From assembly GCA_031367405.1 (NCBI GenBank), contig JANLPT010000158.1, forward strand, positions 1 through 23,301: a DNA stretch of 23,301 nt, read 5' to 3'. The notes under the pieces are model-generated. The model did not search any database, was not told the DNA's origin, and saw only the letters and a list, made by a program, of their open reading frames with translations. Shown here in pieces: positions 1 to 7,625 of the stretch. The translations under genes were made by a program, and so were the position numbers. The stretch comes from JALHNI01 sp031367405 (GTDB taxonomy: Bacteria > Acidobacteriota > Terriglobia > Bryobacterales > Bryobacteraceae). Numbering within the stretch: the stretch's first letter is position 1; every line of letters begins with the position of its first letter.

Positions 1-861
1 AAAGCCGGCTTCGATCGCGGGCACGGCAATATTCCAGAAGAAACTACCGCCGCCGTGCCCCACATCGAAATAGATTCCCTTTTCACGCCCCTGGCGCATG
101 GCCGGGTTCAATTTGCCATCCTCCACTTCGGCCCGCAGACCAGAGTAACAGTGCGTGTAGATATCGCCCTTGCGTAACTTGTCGCCCATGAGAATTTCCA
201 GATTACGCGGAGCTTTCAGAACGCCGAAATCCACCATCACCGGCAAATTCTCCATCCGCCCCGCTTTGGTGGCACCGTCAACCGCCGGCCAACCTTCCCC
301 GGCGAAATGCGCGGTCTTGAATCCCACCACCACATCCTGATTGGCCCGCGCCATTTTGGCCGTCTCCTCCGGGTCCATATTGGCCGGATCGCTCTCGCCC
401 ACCGGACTCATCCCGTTCCCCACAATATTGATGAAGGCCAACACCCGCGTCTTGGCGCGATCAATGATGCGATGCCGGAAGTCGGGGAAATTCTTCCATC
501 CCGACGTACCCGCGTCCACCATCGTCGTTACACCGGAGCGAAAGGAAAGCGGATCGGGATACACGCTCAAATCGCCGGTATAAGTTCGGGCCAAACCCGT
601 GCCGGCGTAGACGTGGACATGAATATCGACGAGGCCGGGTATGACATAAAGTCCGCGGACATCGGCGACGGCCTTGGCCTCATCGGGGGAGATATTCGCC
701 GCGACGCGCGCGATGGTGCCGGCTCGAATTGCCACGTCGAGCCGCGCGTTTAGATTATTCTTCGGATCAATGACATGACCGCCCTTGAGCAGTAAGTCAT
801 ACGTTTGTCCAGAGAGCAGCAGCGTGGAAGCCAGGAGAACCAGGGCGAATCGATAATGCAT
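1..861 (-). CDS. Exported amidohydrolase/deacetylase family metallohydrolase (3' end cut by window edge)
   Basis: This minus-strand frame is open from an ATG at 859-861 to the left edge: 287 codons, no stop, so the C-terminus is missing. The N-terminus is a signal peptide (about residues 1-20, hydrophobic run then SGQ). A dihydroorotase/imidazolonepropionase-like fold follows. VIPGLVDIHVH carries the metal-binding pair H81/H83. K182 in GFKTAH is a candidate carboxylated bridging lysine. H237 (THCYSG) and H269 (DVGHGGG) fit further metal ligands. This pattern matches the amidohydrolase/deacetylase group around Atu3266 and EF0837, some of which deacetylate small acetylated substrates in vitro. 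The true substrate cannot be read from sequence. AGGGG sits about 4 nt before the ATG. The gene lies 30 nt downstream of tadC and may be the last cistron of the cluster, but nothing suggests a pilus role. Family assignment is firm, substrate unknown. Confidence 0.85.
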   Translation of the reverse strand, partial: MHYRFALVLLASTLLLSGQTYDLLLKGGHVIDPKNNLNARLDVAIRAGTIARVAANISPDEAKAVADVRGLYVIPGLVDIHVHVYAGTGLARTYTGDLSVYPDPLSFRSGVTTMVDAGTSGWKNFPDFRHRIIDRAKTRVLAFINIVGNGMSPVGESDPANMDPEETAKMARANQDVVVGFKTAHFAGEGWPAVDGATKAGRMENLPVMVDFGVLKAPRNLEILMGDKLRKGDIYTHCYSGLRAEVEDGKLNPAMRQGREKGIYFDVGHGGGSFFWNIAVPAIEAGF

Positions 862-891
862 AGTCCCCTGATTATTCCATGGACCGGTCGC

Positions 892-1830
892 CTACCGCTG
901 GCCGATGCCCCCCGCCAATGATCGCAACACCGTGATCATCGCCGGACCCAGCGTGATGGCAAACAGCACCGGCAAAATGAAGATGATGATCGGGAAAAGC
1001 ATCTTAATACCTGCCTTGGCGATCGCTGCCTCGGCCCGCAAGCGGCGTCGCATCCGCAGGGCGTCCGCGTAGACCTTGAGCGCATGCGACAGCGACGTGC
1101 CGAAGCGCTCGCTCTGGATGATCATGGCCGCCAAGCTCTTGATGTCGTCGATTCCCGTTCGCCGCACTAACTGGTTGAAGGCACGCGAACGGTCCTGCCC
1201 CGCCTTCACCTGCATCACCACGGTGAGAAACTCATTCGCGAGTTCCGGATAGATGAACTGCATTTCTTCACTGACGCGCACCATGGCCTGGTCAAGCGCT
1301 AAGCCCGTGCCCAGCACGATACCGAGTAAGTCGATGGTATCAGGCAGCGCCGTCTGTAGCTTCGCCTTATACCGCTTCGCTAACCGGCCTAATACTTGCT
1401 TCGGAACCAGCCAGCCGATAATAAAGGCCGCAATCAAACCACCGAAAGCGTTCGATATAGGATTATCCCGCTGGAAAAACAGCATGCCTCCCACGCAGAT
1501 CATAAAAAACAAGCAATGGCCGAAAATATAGTAAGCCGCCGATTCCGGCTTTCGCACACCAGCCGCACGCAGTTCCCGCTCCACTTCGCGGATCCATTCT
1601 TCGCCGCCAAAGCGCGAAACAATGTAGAGCAACTGATTCCAGAAACCACCGCCGCTACTCCTTCGGCGCGGTCCCACGCCTTCAACCGGAGCCGAGGCAT
1701 TAAAGACCCGCAACTGGGCCATCCGCTCATCGAGCGGATCTTCCTGGACGGTGAAGAGTTGCACCGCCGACCAGACAATCGCACAGGCCGCCCCGCCGAA
1801 AGCTAAAAAGAATAGAATCGAGGTCAACAT
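892..1830 (-). CDS. tadC: Tad pilus inner-membrane platform protein TadC (GspF/T2SSF family)
   Basis: TadC pairs with TadB to form the inner-membrane platform on which the TadA ATPase works. The protein has one N-terminal membrane helix, a charged stretch with GGGFWNQLLY, a second hydrophobic pair around residues 95-140, a T2SSF domain (about 150-285, including LPDTIDLLGIVLGTGLALDQ) and a C-terminal helix. I chose the ATG at 1828-1830, giving 312 residues, which begins 4 nt after the tadB stop. The frame can be extended to a TTG at 1852-1854 (320 residues), which would overlap tadB by 20 nt. Neither start has a well-placed Shine-Dalgarno. The order tadA-tadB-tadC is the standard Tad arrangement, so identification by context is strong. 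Confidence 0.92.
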   Translation of the reverse strand: MLTSILFFLAFGGAACAIVWSAVQLFTVQEDPLDERMAQLRVFNASAPVEGVGPRRRSSGGGFWNQLLYIVSRFGGEEWIREVERELRAAGVRKPESAAYYIFGHCLFFMICVGGMLFFQRDNPISNAFGGLIAAFIIGWLVPKQVLGRLAKRYKAKLQTALPDTIDLLGIVLGTGLALDQAMVRVSEEMQFIYPELANEFLTVVMQVKAGQDRSRAFNQLVRRTGIDDIKSLAAMIIQSERFGTSLSHALKVYADALRMRRRLRAEAAIAKAGIKMLFPIIIFILPVLFAITLGPAMITVLRSLAGGIGQR

Positions 1831-1834
1831 GGCG

Positions 1835-2806
1835 TTAAAACTTCGGACTCGCAATCTTCCGAATGACGAGAATGCCGATCAATTCAGAAATAATGGCGTA
1901 GGTCAGAATCATGTTACCCGTCTCGTCCTCGATCAGCAGTGCCACATACTCAGGTTTCTGAAACCAGTAAATCACAAAGATCACCAGCGGAATGGAGCAA
2001 ACCAGCGCCGCCGAAAAACGTTGGGAAGCCGTCCCCGCGCGCAGCTTCTCCGCCAAGTTCAAACGTTCTCTAATCAACATCGCCAGATTCTCCAGCATGT
2101 CCACCATGTTGGCACCGGTTTGCCTTTGCAAAATCAATCCCGTGATGAAGAACTTCAAGTCGATCAAAGGCACGCGATCGCCTAAATGATGCAAGGCTTC
2201 TTCGGTCGGCGCGCCTAGAGCCAACTCCTCCATCACCTTCTTAAATTCCATTTGCACGGGATCTGACGTTTCGCTCGCGATCGTCTCCAGGCCACCCTGG
2301 ATATTGTGCCCCGCCTTCATTGAGCGATTAAATAAGTCAATCGTCTCAGGCAGCATGTGCTCAAACTTACCCAACCGCGAGGATTTCTTCCACATGATGT
2401 AGGTCGTCGGAATCGCCGCAACCACCGACGCGAAAGCCAACTTAATGGGCCAGTAACCAATAAAGAGCCCCGTCAAGCCAAATACGAGCACAAACAGAAT
2501 CACGGAAACAGTAAAGACATCGGTGGCGCGATACTTCAGATTGGCTTGCTCAATAATCTGTTGCAGCCGCTTGAGAGGCTTCACCCAATCGAGGAAAGTC
2601 GCGAAGGAAAATGTACCCACATTCTCGCGGCGCAGTAAGTCGCCGCCGGTGCGCTGTCGTTGCACGGCGGCTCGCGCCCGCAACTCGCGCATACGCGCAT
2701 GCAAACGTTCCTCTTCCTGACGTTGAGGAATTCGCCAAACGTAGTGCGCGGCCACCCAGCCGGCCACCGAGAAGAAGACCAAGCATAATAAGAAAGTTCC
2801 CAGCAT
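1835..2806 (-). CDS. tadB: Tad pilus inner-membrane platform protein TadB (GspF/T2SSF family)
   Basis: TadB is the second platform subunit, a paralogue of TadC. The 323-residue protein has an N-terminal helix (2-22), a cytoplasmic Arg/Glu-rich segment (28-60), a helix pair (about 98-138), a T2SSF domain (about 150-265, with MLPETIDLFNRSMKAGHNIQGGLE) and two C-terminal helices (266-283 and 298-315). The ATG at 2804-2806 lies 1 nt after the TAA of tadA, with a strong AAGGAG 7 nt upstream inside the end of tadA. Translation is therefore probably coupled while keeping its own ribosome site. Length and topology are normal for the family. Confidence 0.93.
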   Translation of the reverse strand: MLGTFLLCLVFFSVAGWVAAHYVWRIPQRQEEERLHARMRELRARAAVQRQRTGGDLLRRENVGTFSFATFLDWVKPLKRLQQIIEQANLKYRATDVFTVSVILFVLVFGLTGLFIGYWPIKLAFASVVAAIPTTYIMWKKSSRLGKFEHMLPETIDLFNRSMKAGHNIQGGLETIASETSDPVQMEFKKVMEELALGAPTEEALHHLGDRVPLIDLKFFITGLILQRQTGANMVDMLENLAMLIRERLNLAEKLRAGTASQRFSAALVCSIPLVIFVIYWFQKPEYVALLIEDETGNMILTYAIISELIGILVIRKIASPKF

Positions 2807-2807
2807 C

Positions 2808-4124
2808 TTAGCGCTCCTTCACCTCGTGAACTTCGCTAAAGATCGAGCGCGGTAACTGCACGCCGTAAGCCTTCAGGCGTCCCAACACCTGCGGAATATG
2901 GCCGGTGGCACGGAACGTACCGAGCGCCTTGCCCGTTTTTCCGACGCCGGAGCGATCAAAGACGTACACATGTTCCATCACCACTTGATCGTCATCGACG
3001 CCAATTACTTCGCTGATCGAAAGAATCTTGCGGGTACCGTCGGTGAGCCGGGCGACCTGAATGACAATCTGCACCGCCGACGCCAACATTTGCCGGATTA
3101 CGCGATCCGGAATGGCCGATGATGCCATCATGACCATGGTTTCCAGACGCGAAAAAGCGTCCCGGGCGGTATTGGCATGGCAAGTGGTCATCGAGCCGTC
3201 GTGGCCCGTATTCATGGCTTGCATCATGTCCATGGCTTCGGCACCGCGGCACTCACCGATGACAATCCTATCAGGGCGCATACGCAAGGCATTGATCACT
3301 AAGTCCCGCTGCGAGATCTCACCGGCCCCTTCGATGTTCATCGGCCGCGTCTCTAATCGCACTAAGTGCGACTGCTGAAGTTGTAACTCGGCCGTATCTT
3401 CAATGGTCACCACTCGCTCTTCTTCCGGCACAAAGCGGGAGAGGGTATTGAGCATCGTGGTTTTACCCGAGCCGGAGCCACCGGAGATGACGATATTCAA
3501 GCGCGCCTGCACACAGCCCGATAGAAAATCGATCATTCCCTGAGTAAATGTCTCGTTCCGCACCAGATCGTCGGTGGATAGCAGTTTCTTCCCGAAGCGA
3601 CGAATCGACATAACAGGCCCGATGAGCGAAATAGGCGGAATCACGGCGCAGACCCGCGATCCATCTCCGAGCCGCGCATCGACAATGGGCGAGGACTCGT
3701 CGATACGCCGGCCAATGTTCGACACAATGCGGTCAATAATCAACCGCACATGTGCCTGATCCTTAAACCGGACGCTCGTCTCCTGCATGATGCCGTTGCG
3801 TTCCACATACACCGAGTCAAAGCCGTTGACTAAGATGTCGGAGATAGTCGCGTCCTTAAACAATGCTTCAAGCGGACCGAGTCCGAAGACTTCGTCAAGA
3901 ATTTCCTCAATCAGCTTTTCGCGTTCGCTGATCGTCATGGGCGTGCCGGTCTCGCCCACCAACCGTTCGACCATGTTACCGATCTGGTCGCGCATGCCGT
4001 CTTTGCGTAACCCGCGCAGTTGGTCAGCCGACATCGTATTCAGCAGGCGAGTATGCACCTGCGTCTTGAGGGCAAACCAGCGGTCGGCGTTGTTCGACGG
4101 ACGCGGAATGGAACGGCTACCCAT
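2808..4124 (-). CDS. tadA: Tad pilus secretion ATPase TadA/CpaF
   Basis: This is the cytoplasmic hexameric ATPase of the PilT/VirB11 superfamily (TadA/CpaF subfamily) that powers Flp pilus assembly. All signature boxes are visible in the 438 residues: Walker A GGSGSGKT (215-222, K221), Asp box IEDTAELQL (241-249), Walker B RIVIGECRG (286-294) and His box GHDGSMTTCHAN (307-318). The N-terminal region (about 60-180) carries ISDILVNGFDSVYVERNG, the usual CpaF N-terminal domain motif. Length is typical and no catalytic residue is missing. The ATG lies 11 nt after the cpaE stop; no clear Shine-Dalgarno is visible there. Position between cpaE and tadB is canonical. Confidence 0.96.
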   Translation of the reverse strand: MGSRSIPRPSNNADRWFALKTQVHTRLLNTMSADQLRGLRKDGMRDQIGNMVERLVGETGTPMTISEREKLIEEILDEVFGLGPLEALFKDATISDILVNGFDSVYVERNGIMQETSVRFKDQAHVRLIIDRIVSNIGRRIDESSPIVDARLGDGSRVCAVIPPISLIGPVMSIRRFGKKLLSTDDLVRNETFTQGMIDFLSGCVQARLNIVISGGSGSGKTTMLNTLSRFVPEEERVVTIEDTAELQLQQSHLVRLETRPMNIEGAGEISQRDLVINALRMRPDRIVIGECRGAEAMDMMQAMNTGHDGSMTTCHANTARDAFSRLETMVMMASSAIPDRVIRQMLASAVQIVIQVARLTDGTRKILSISEVIGVDDDQVVMEHVYVFDRSGVGKTGKALGTFRATGHIPQVLGRLKAYGVQLPRSIFSEVHEVKER

Positions 4125-4135
4125 CTTCGGCGCGC

Positions 4136-5302
4136 CTAGGCGGCGGCTTCCTTTTTGCGGCCGGTCACCTTGTCGACGAACGCCCGGAAGGTACGATCCA
4201 GTTCGCCCGCTTCCTCGCGATTCGCCACAAACGGACGCCCCTTGTTGATGGAACCCAGTACGGCGCTCGACTGCGGAATACCATAAAATACGGGCTGGTT
4301 AAGCGTCTGTTTGATCTGCTCAAGGGAAGCCAAACCCGGCCCACTTTTCTTCGAATATTCGTTGACGACCACCTTGATCTGATCCTGATTGAAACCCATG
4401 CGCATGAGGAAACTCATGTATCGTTGCGCGTTACGAATCGTCGGATACTCCTGCGTGGTCACTACAAAGATTTGATTCGATACTTGCAGCGCACCTAACA
4501 CTAATTCGGTATTAATCAGCCGCCCGGCGTCGACGACGATTGACTCGTATTTCTCTACCAGGAACGTGGTGAAGTCCCGGAACATAGGCTCCGAAAAGTA
4601 ACCGGCATTCTCGAGAGAATCCGGCGGGCCGACTAAGTAGAAGCCGAGCGGGTCGCGGGTGACGAAGCCTTCGAACAAAGCCTGATCCATACGGTCCAAA
4701 TTCTCGCCAACTTCCTGTAGCGTGTACTGAGGTTGGGCACCAATTTGCATCGCGCAATCGTTGCCGGTCCAATCGAGATCGATCAAAACAGTCTGCTGCT
4801 TTCGCTGCGCCAGAACGCCGGCAAAATTTACTGCCAGAGTCGTGGTACCGACGCCGCCTTTGGTTCCCAGAAATGTGTAAACCTTACCGAGCCGGCTGCC
4901 ACCGGTCGATACGCGGCGCGGGGTGCGCTCCAAGCGTTCGATGGCGTCACGAAAGTCTAAACGTTTCACTGGCTGCACTAGAAAGTCATTCGCGCCGGCG
5001 CGGACCGTCATGATCACGTTCTCGCCATCCGAGGTATAGCTCGAGGCAATCACGTACAGATCGGGTATGGCTTGTTTCACCTTCTGCAGCGCCTTGATGC
5101 TCGCATCGGGGTCGCCGGCCAAATCCATCACTAACGCAACTTCCGGATGCCGTTCCACTTCTTGTAGCACCCGAATGTAGAGATTCTGATTTACTTCTGG
5201 AAATTCACCCACCACCCGCGCATCGGGAATATTGAGTAACTGCTCCCGGATCATCTCGCGGAACGTTTCATCGTTAGAAGCCAGCAGTAGAGATACAGCC
5301 AT
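4136..5302 (-). CDS. cpaE: Pilus localisation ATPase CpaE/TadZ (receiver-like domain plus MinD/ParA-type ATPase)
   Basis: CpaE/TadZ proteins sit at the cell pole or assembly site and recruit the Tad machine. Residues 1-125 form an atypical response-regulator receiver domain, with D60 at the phosphoacceptor position and K113 in QPVK. A short linker leads to a SIMIBI ATPase (about 138-375). Its deviant Walker A reads KGGVGTT (148-154): the signature lysine K148 is kept, but the second lysine of the usual KGGVGKT is threonine, as in many CpaE proteins. VLIDLDWTGND (172-182) is the A' motif. The tail is Lys/Ala-rich. The ATG at 5300-5302 has AAGGA about 10 nt upstream. The gene lies 25 nt after the TadE-like gene. 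Identification is firm. Confidence 0.93.
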   Translation of the reverse strand: MAVSLLLASNDETFREMIREQLLNIPDARVVGEFPEVNQNLYIRVLQEVERHPEVALVMDLAGDPDASIKALQKVKQAIPDLYVIASSYTSDGENVIMTVRAGANDFLVQPVKRLDFRDAIERLERTPRRVSTGGSRLGKVYTFLGTKGGVGTTTLAVNFAGVLAQRKQQTVLIDLDWTGNDCAMQIGAQPQYTLQEVGENLDRMDQALFEGFVTRDPLGFYLVGPPDSLENAGYFSEPMFRDFTTFLVEKYESIVVDAGRLINTELVLGALQVSNQIFVVTTQEYPTIRNAQRYMSFLMRMGFNQDQIKVVVNEYSKKSGPGLASLEQIKQTLNQPVFYGIPQSSAVLGSINKGRPFVANREEAGELDRTFRAFVDKVTGRKKEAAA

Positions 5303-5327
5303 AATTCGTTATCCTTCTTGCCGACCG

Positions 5328-5843
5328 CTAGGGCAGGCAGGATCCTGTCTCGGGGTCGCAGCCCGCACTCTCGATCGGCACTGTTGTCGCGAACTCGGGT
5401 ACCGGAATCGGCGGCAAGCCCAAGTAGCTTTGGAAGGCGCGGAACTCGTACCCGGTTACTCTTACCTTCACCGCATCGGGCACGCACTCCAAGGTGCAAT
5501 CACTCCCGCAGGCGAACTCGACGAGTTCACCGCTCGCCGGGTCGCGCGAAAAATATTCCACTCGTACTTCAGCCGGACCGCTGCGGAATTGTTCAAAGTC
5601 AAAGGTCAAGGGGACGTTGTTCCGCATGAACTCCGTCACGTTGCCGCCGCCAGATTGCGCGCAATGGGTGGCGGCATAGCGGGCACCGTTACGGGTCCAC
5701 TCCACCACCGTATTCCAAACCCACATCATCTGGGCGGTAAAGATGATCATAAACGTCAGCGGCAAGATGATGGCCGAGTAGATCATCACATACTCGACCA
5801 ACGCCTGACCGGCTTCAGCATTGCGTCGTCTAAGTGCCGCCAT
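5328..5843 (-). CDS. tadE: TadE-like minor pseudopilin, cysteine-rich
   Basis: The 171-residue protein has a TadE-type N-terminus: a short basic leader, then G12 followed by QALVEYVM and a hydrophobic helix (about 18-45). Glu at +5 and Tyr at +6 relative to G12 repeat the Flp prepilin signature, so cleavage by a prepilin peptidase is plausible (inference). The rest is a predicted periplasmic domain with six cysteines (ATHC, ACGSDC, LEC, AGC and GSC near the C-terminus). The start ATG overlaps the end of the upstream TadE-like gene by 14 nt. TadE proteins are minor pilins needed for Flp fibre formation. Which of the two TadE-like genes corresponds to classical TadE or TadF cannot be decided from sequence alone. 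Confidence 0.85.
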   Translation of the reverse strand: MAALRRRNAEAGQALVEYVMIYSAIILPLTFMIIFTAQMMWVWNTVVEWTRNGARYAATHCAQSGGGNVTEFMRNNVPLTFDFEQFRSGPAEVRVEYFSRDPASGELVEFACGSDCTLECVPDAVKVRVTGYEFRAFQSYLGLPPIPVPEFATTVPIESAGCDPETGSCLP

Positions 5844-6342
5844 AAGGCACCCTTACTTGCGGCCGCAGGATGATCGGGTCGGTCGGAATCAATGGAATTC
5901 GTAGTACGACCGATACGCCTTGGGAGAACCGCGCGGTAATAAAATCCGGGGGACGGCCACCCTGTGCGGTATCGCAACCCGTGGCTGAGCAATCGCATTC
6001 TCCGAGGTCGCCGCTGCCGGGATCGGCTCGCTCGACCCGCAACTGAATACTCTCGGCTGTCAGGCCCGGAATAATCGGGTCTTGCGAGTTATCGGTGGTG
6101 CCGGTCAGCGCGAGGTTCTTCGCTTGAATTACGCTGAGGTCACTGGCATCGCATAAATTGACACCCTGCTGGGTTCCCACGTACCGGGCAAACGTATAAA
6201 GCATCTTTTGCGCCGTGAAATATACCCAGCCGACGCGGGCGAATTCCACTAAGCCCATAAATAGAAAAATCATGAGCGGAATCAGCATTGCCGCTTCAAT
6301 GACGATGCTTCCACGACGCCGACTTCTCAGTAACTGGCTCAT
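5830..6342 (-). CDS. tadE: Second TadE-like minor pseudopilin
   Basis: A basic leader (LLRSRRRG) precedes SIVIEAAMLIPLMIFLF, the TadE-family helix. G11 followed by Glu at +5 again fits a prepilin-peptidase site. The periplasmic part (about 45-170) contains four cysteines, three clustered in GECDCSATGC. I chose the ATG at 6340-6342 (170 residues) because it forms an ATGA overlap with the stop of the upstream TadG-like gene. The frame extends 14 codons further, but that would put a non-typical MWPHHWP stretch before the leader. It probably works with the neighbouring TadE-like protein in pilus assembly. Confidence 0.83.
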   Translation of the reverse strand: MSQLLRSRRRGSIVIEAAMLIPLMIFLFMGLVEFARVGWVYFTAQKMLYTFARYVGTQQGVNLCDASDLSVIQAKNLALTGTTDNSQDPIIPGLTAESIQLRVERADPGSGDLGECDCSATGCDTAQGGRPPDFITARFSQGVSVVLRIPLIPTDPIILRPQVRVPYGGT

Positions 6343-7625
6343 CGGAAAAGGACCACCTTTCCGGGGCCAGTGGTGAGGCCACAATTGCCGTCAAATCGCC
6401 CTTGCTTCAACGGCATCACACTGCCCAGATAGCTGGCCGTAAAGCGGCCGCTAGGGTCGGCCGGGTTGAACTGAGTTTGCGCAGTCAATGGTTGGACGAG
6501 AAATTGCCGAAAGCCGAGGACCACCATGCCACCACCCGGGAGTAACGCTTCAACAATGGGAATCGTGATGATTCGCCGCCCGTTTCCGGTGTAACCGGCA
6601 TAGTCGTCTAAATCAGTAAGATCGGTATCAGGAATATTCGTCGCCACGATCGTATCTAACTCGCCTACGATCTGGCATTGCGCCGGCAGGGACGAGCCAT
6701 CAAACCGGGCGGCGAGGCCGCAAAGAAAAGCCTGCACGGGGCCGGGAATCTGGTTGAAGGAGCATTGGAGCGGGGTGGCATTCTCCCAAACGTTTTCGCT
6801 ACCGCCAATGCGGATGCAGCCTGCGGCCGCCGTCTTGTTGCCAGGCATCCCCGCTTGGCCGATGCGGAAGATCTGTTGGCTGGCATCGGCGAACAGAGTG
6901 GCACCGGTGTCCTGCCGGTCAATCATGAGATAGTCGAGCCGGGCAGTTGTGTTACCCAGCGGCTGAGGTGGCGGGAACCCGGTGCAACTCTGGCTCATGG
7001 TGTAGCGCGTATTCTTAACGAAACCAAAATCCACTAAGTCGGCGGTATCGAGAGCCCCGATAGCCATATTTTCAATCGCACACGCTTCGCACAAAGGAGC
7101 GCTTTGGCCTGCGATCGCCGTGGCCGCAATTTGCGTCTTCCGCTCAGCGCCAAGTGAGAGAAGCGCGAAGAACGTCAAAGGCGCGTCGGCCGTCAGTGAG
7201 AGCCGCACATACTTTGCGGTGGTGCCTCCGGCCGATCCACTGCTGGTATTTTCGCCTTCGCCGGTAGCGCCCCCGGCAGTGTCGAAATACTCCGGTTCCG
7301 GCGCGGCGCTATTGAGAAAGCCACCGGAGTCGCCAATTACTAACGAGCCGAAATTAAACTTATTGCCAATTGAGGCCGCGTTCGACATGGCCGCTTGGCG
7401 CGCCGTAGCGGCATTCTCCAGTGCCACGTCGGTTCCGTTGAGCCTTTGCGCGGCCGCCAGGGCCATCGCGTTGGCTGCCTGCTTCAGTTCGGCGCGCACG
7501 ATGTACATCTGACCTAAGTCAATGGCAAACCCCATCAGGACGAGTAATACGGGCACCAGGATGACCAGCATCTGGATGGTGATGACGCCGTTGCGCAACG
7601 AGCTACTCTGGCGGATTGTCTTCAC
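6339..7625 (-). CDS. tadG: TadG-like pilus-assembly protein
   Basis: The first 75 residues match the TadE/G-like N-terminal domain: a hydrophobic helix (about 14-33), then GFAIDLGQMYIVRAELKQA and ALAAAQ. The 428-residue protein continues as a long periplasmic region with eight cysteines (CEAC, QSC, AGC, LQC, FLC, AQC, GNC) and a Gly/Ser-rich stretch around 105-135. The start is a GTG at 7623-7625, supported by a GTGA overlap with the stop of the secretin gene. Unlike the TadE-like proteins and Flp, the residue five places after G13 is Gln rather than Glu. I see no von Willebrand factor A MIDAS motif, which some longer TadG proteins carry. Role: probable minor pseudopilin or anchoring component. 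Confidence 0.82.
   Translation of the reverse strand: MKTIRQSSSLRNGVITIQMLVILVPVLLVLMGFAIDLGQMYIVRAELKQAANAMALAAAQRLNGTDVALENAATARQAAMSNAASIGNKFNFGSLVIGDSGGFLNSAAPEPEYFDTAGGATGEGENTSSGSAGGTTAKYVRLSLTADAPLTFFALLSLGAERKTQIAATAIAGQSAPLCEACAIENMAIGALDTADLVDFGFVKNTRYTMSQSCTGFPPPQPLGNTTARLDYLMIDRQDTGATLFADASQQIFRIGQAGMPGNKTAAAGCIRIGGSENVWENATPLQCSFNQIPGPVQAFLCGLAARFDGSSLPAQCQIVGELDTIVATNIPDTDLTDLDDYAGYTGNGRRIITIPIVEALLPGGGMVVLGFRQFLVQPLTAQTQFNPADPSGRFTASYLGSVMPLKQGRFDGNCGLTTGPGKVVLFR

Noticed and set aside
307..753. 148-codon plus-strand open frame
   Set aside because: It lies opposite the amidohydrolase, whose motifs and signal peptide are clear; its His/Arg-rich translation is a shadow.
5232..5873. 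213-codon plus-strand open frame opposite the TadE-like gene
   Set aside because: It spans two real minus-strand genes and their gap and shows no domain; GC-rich shadow.
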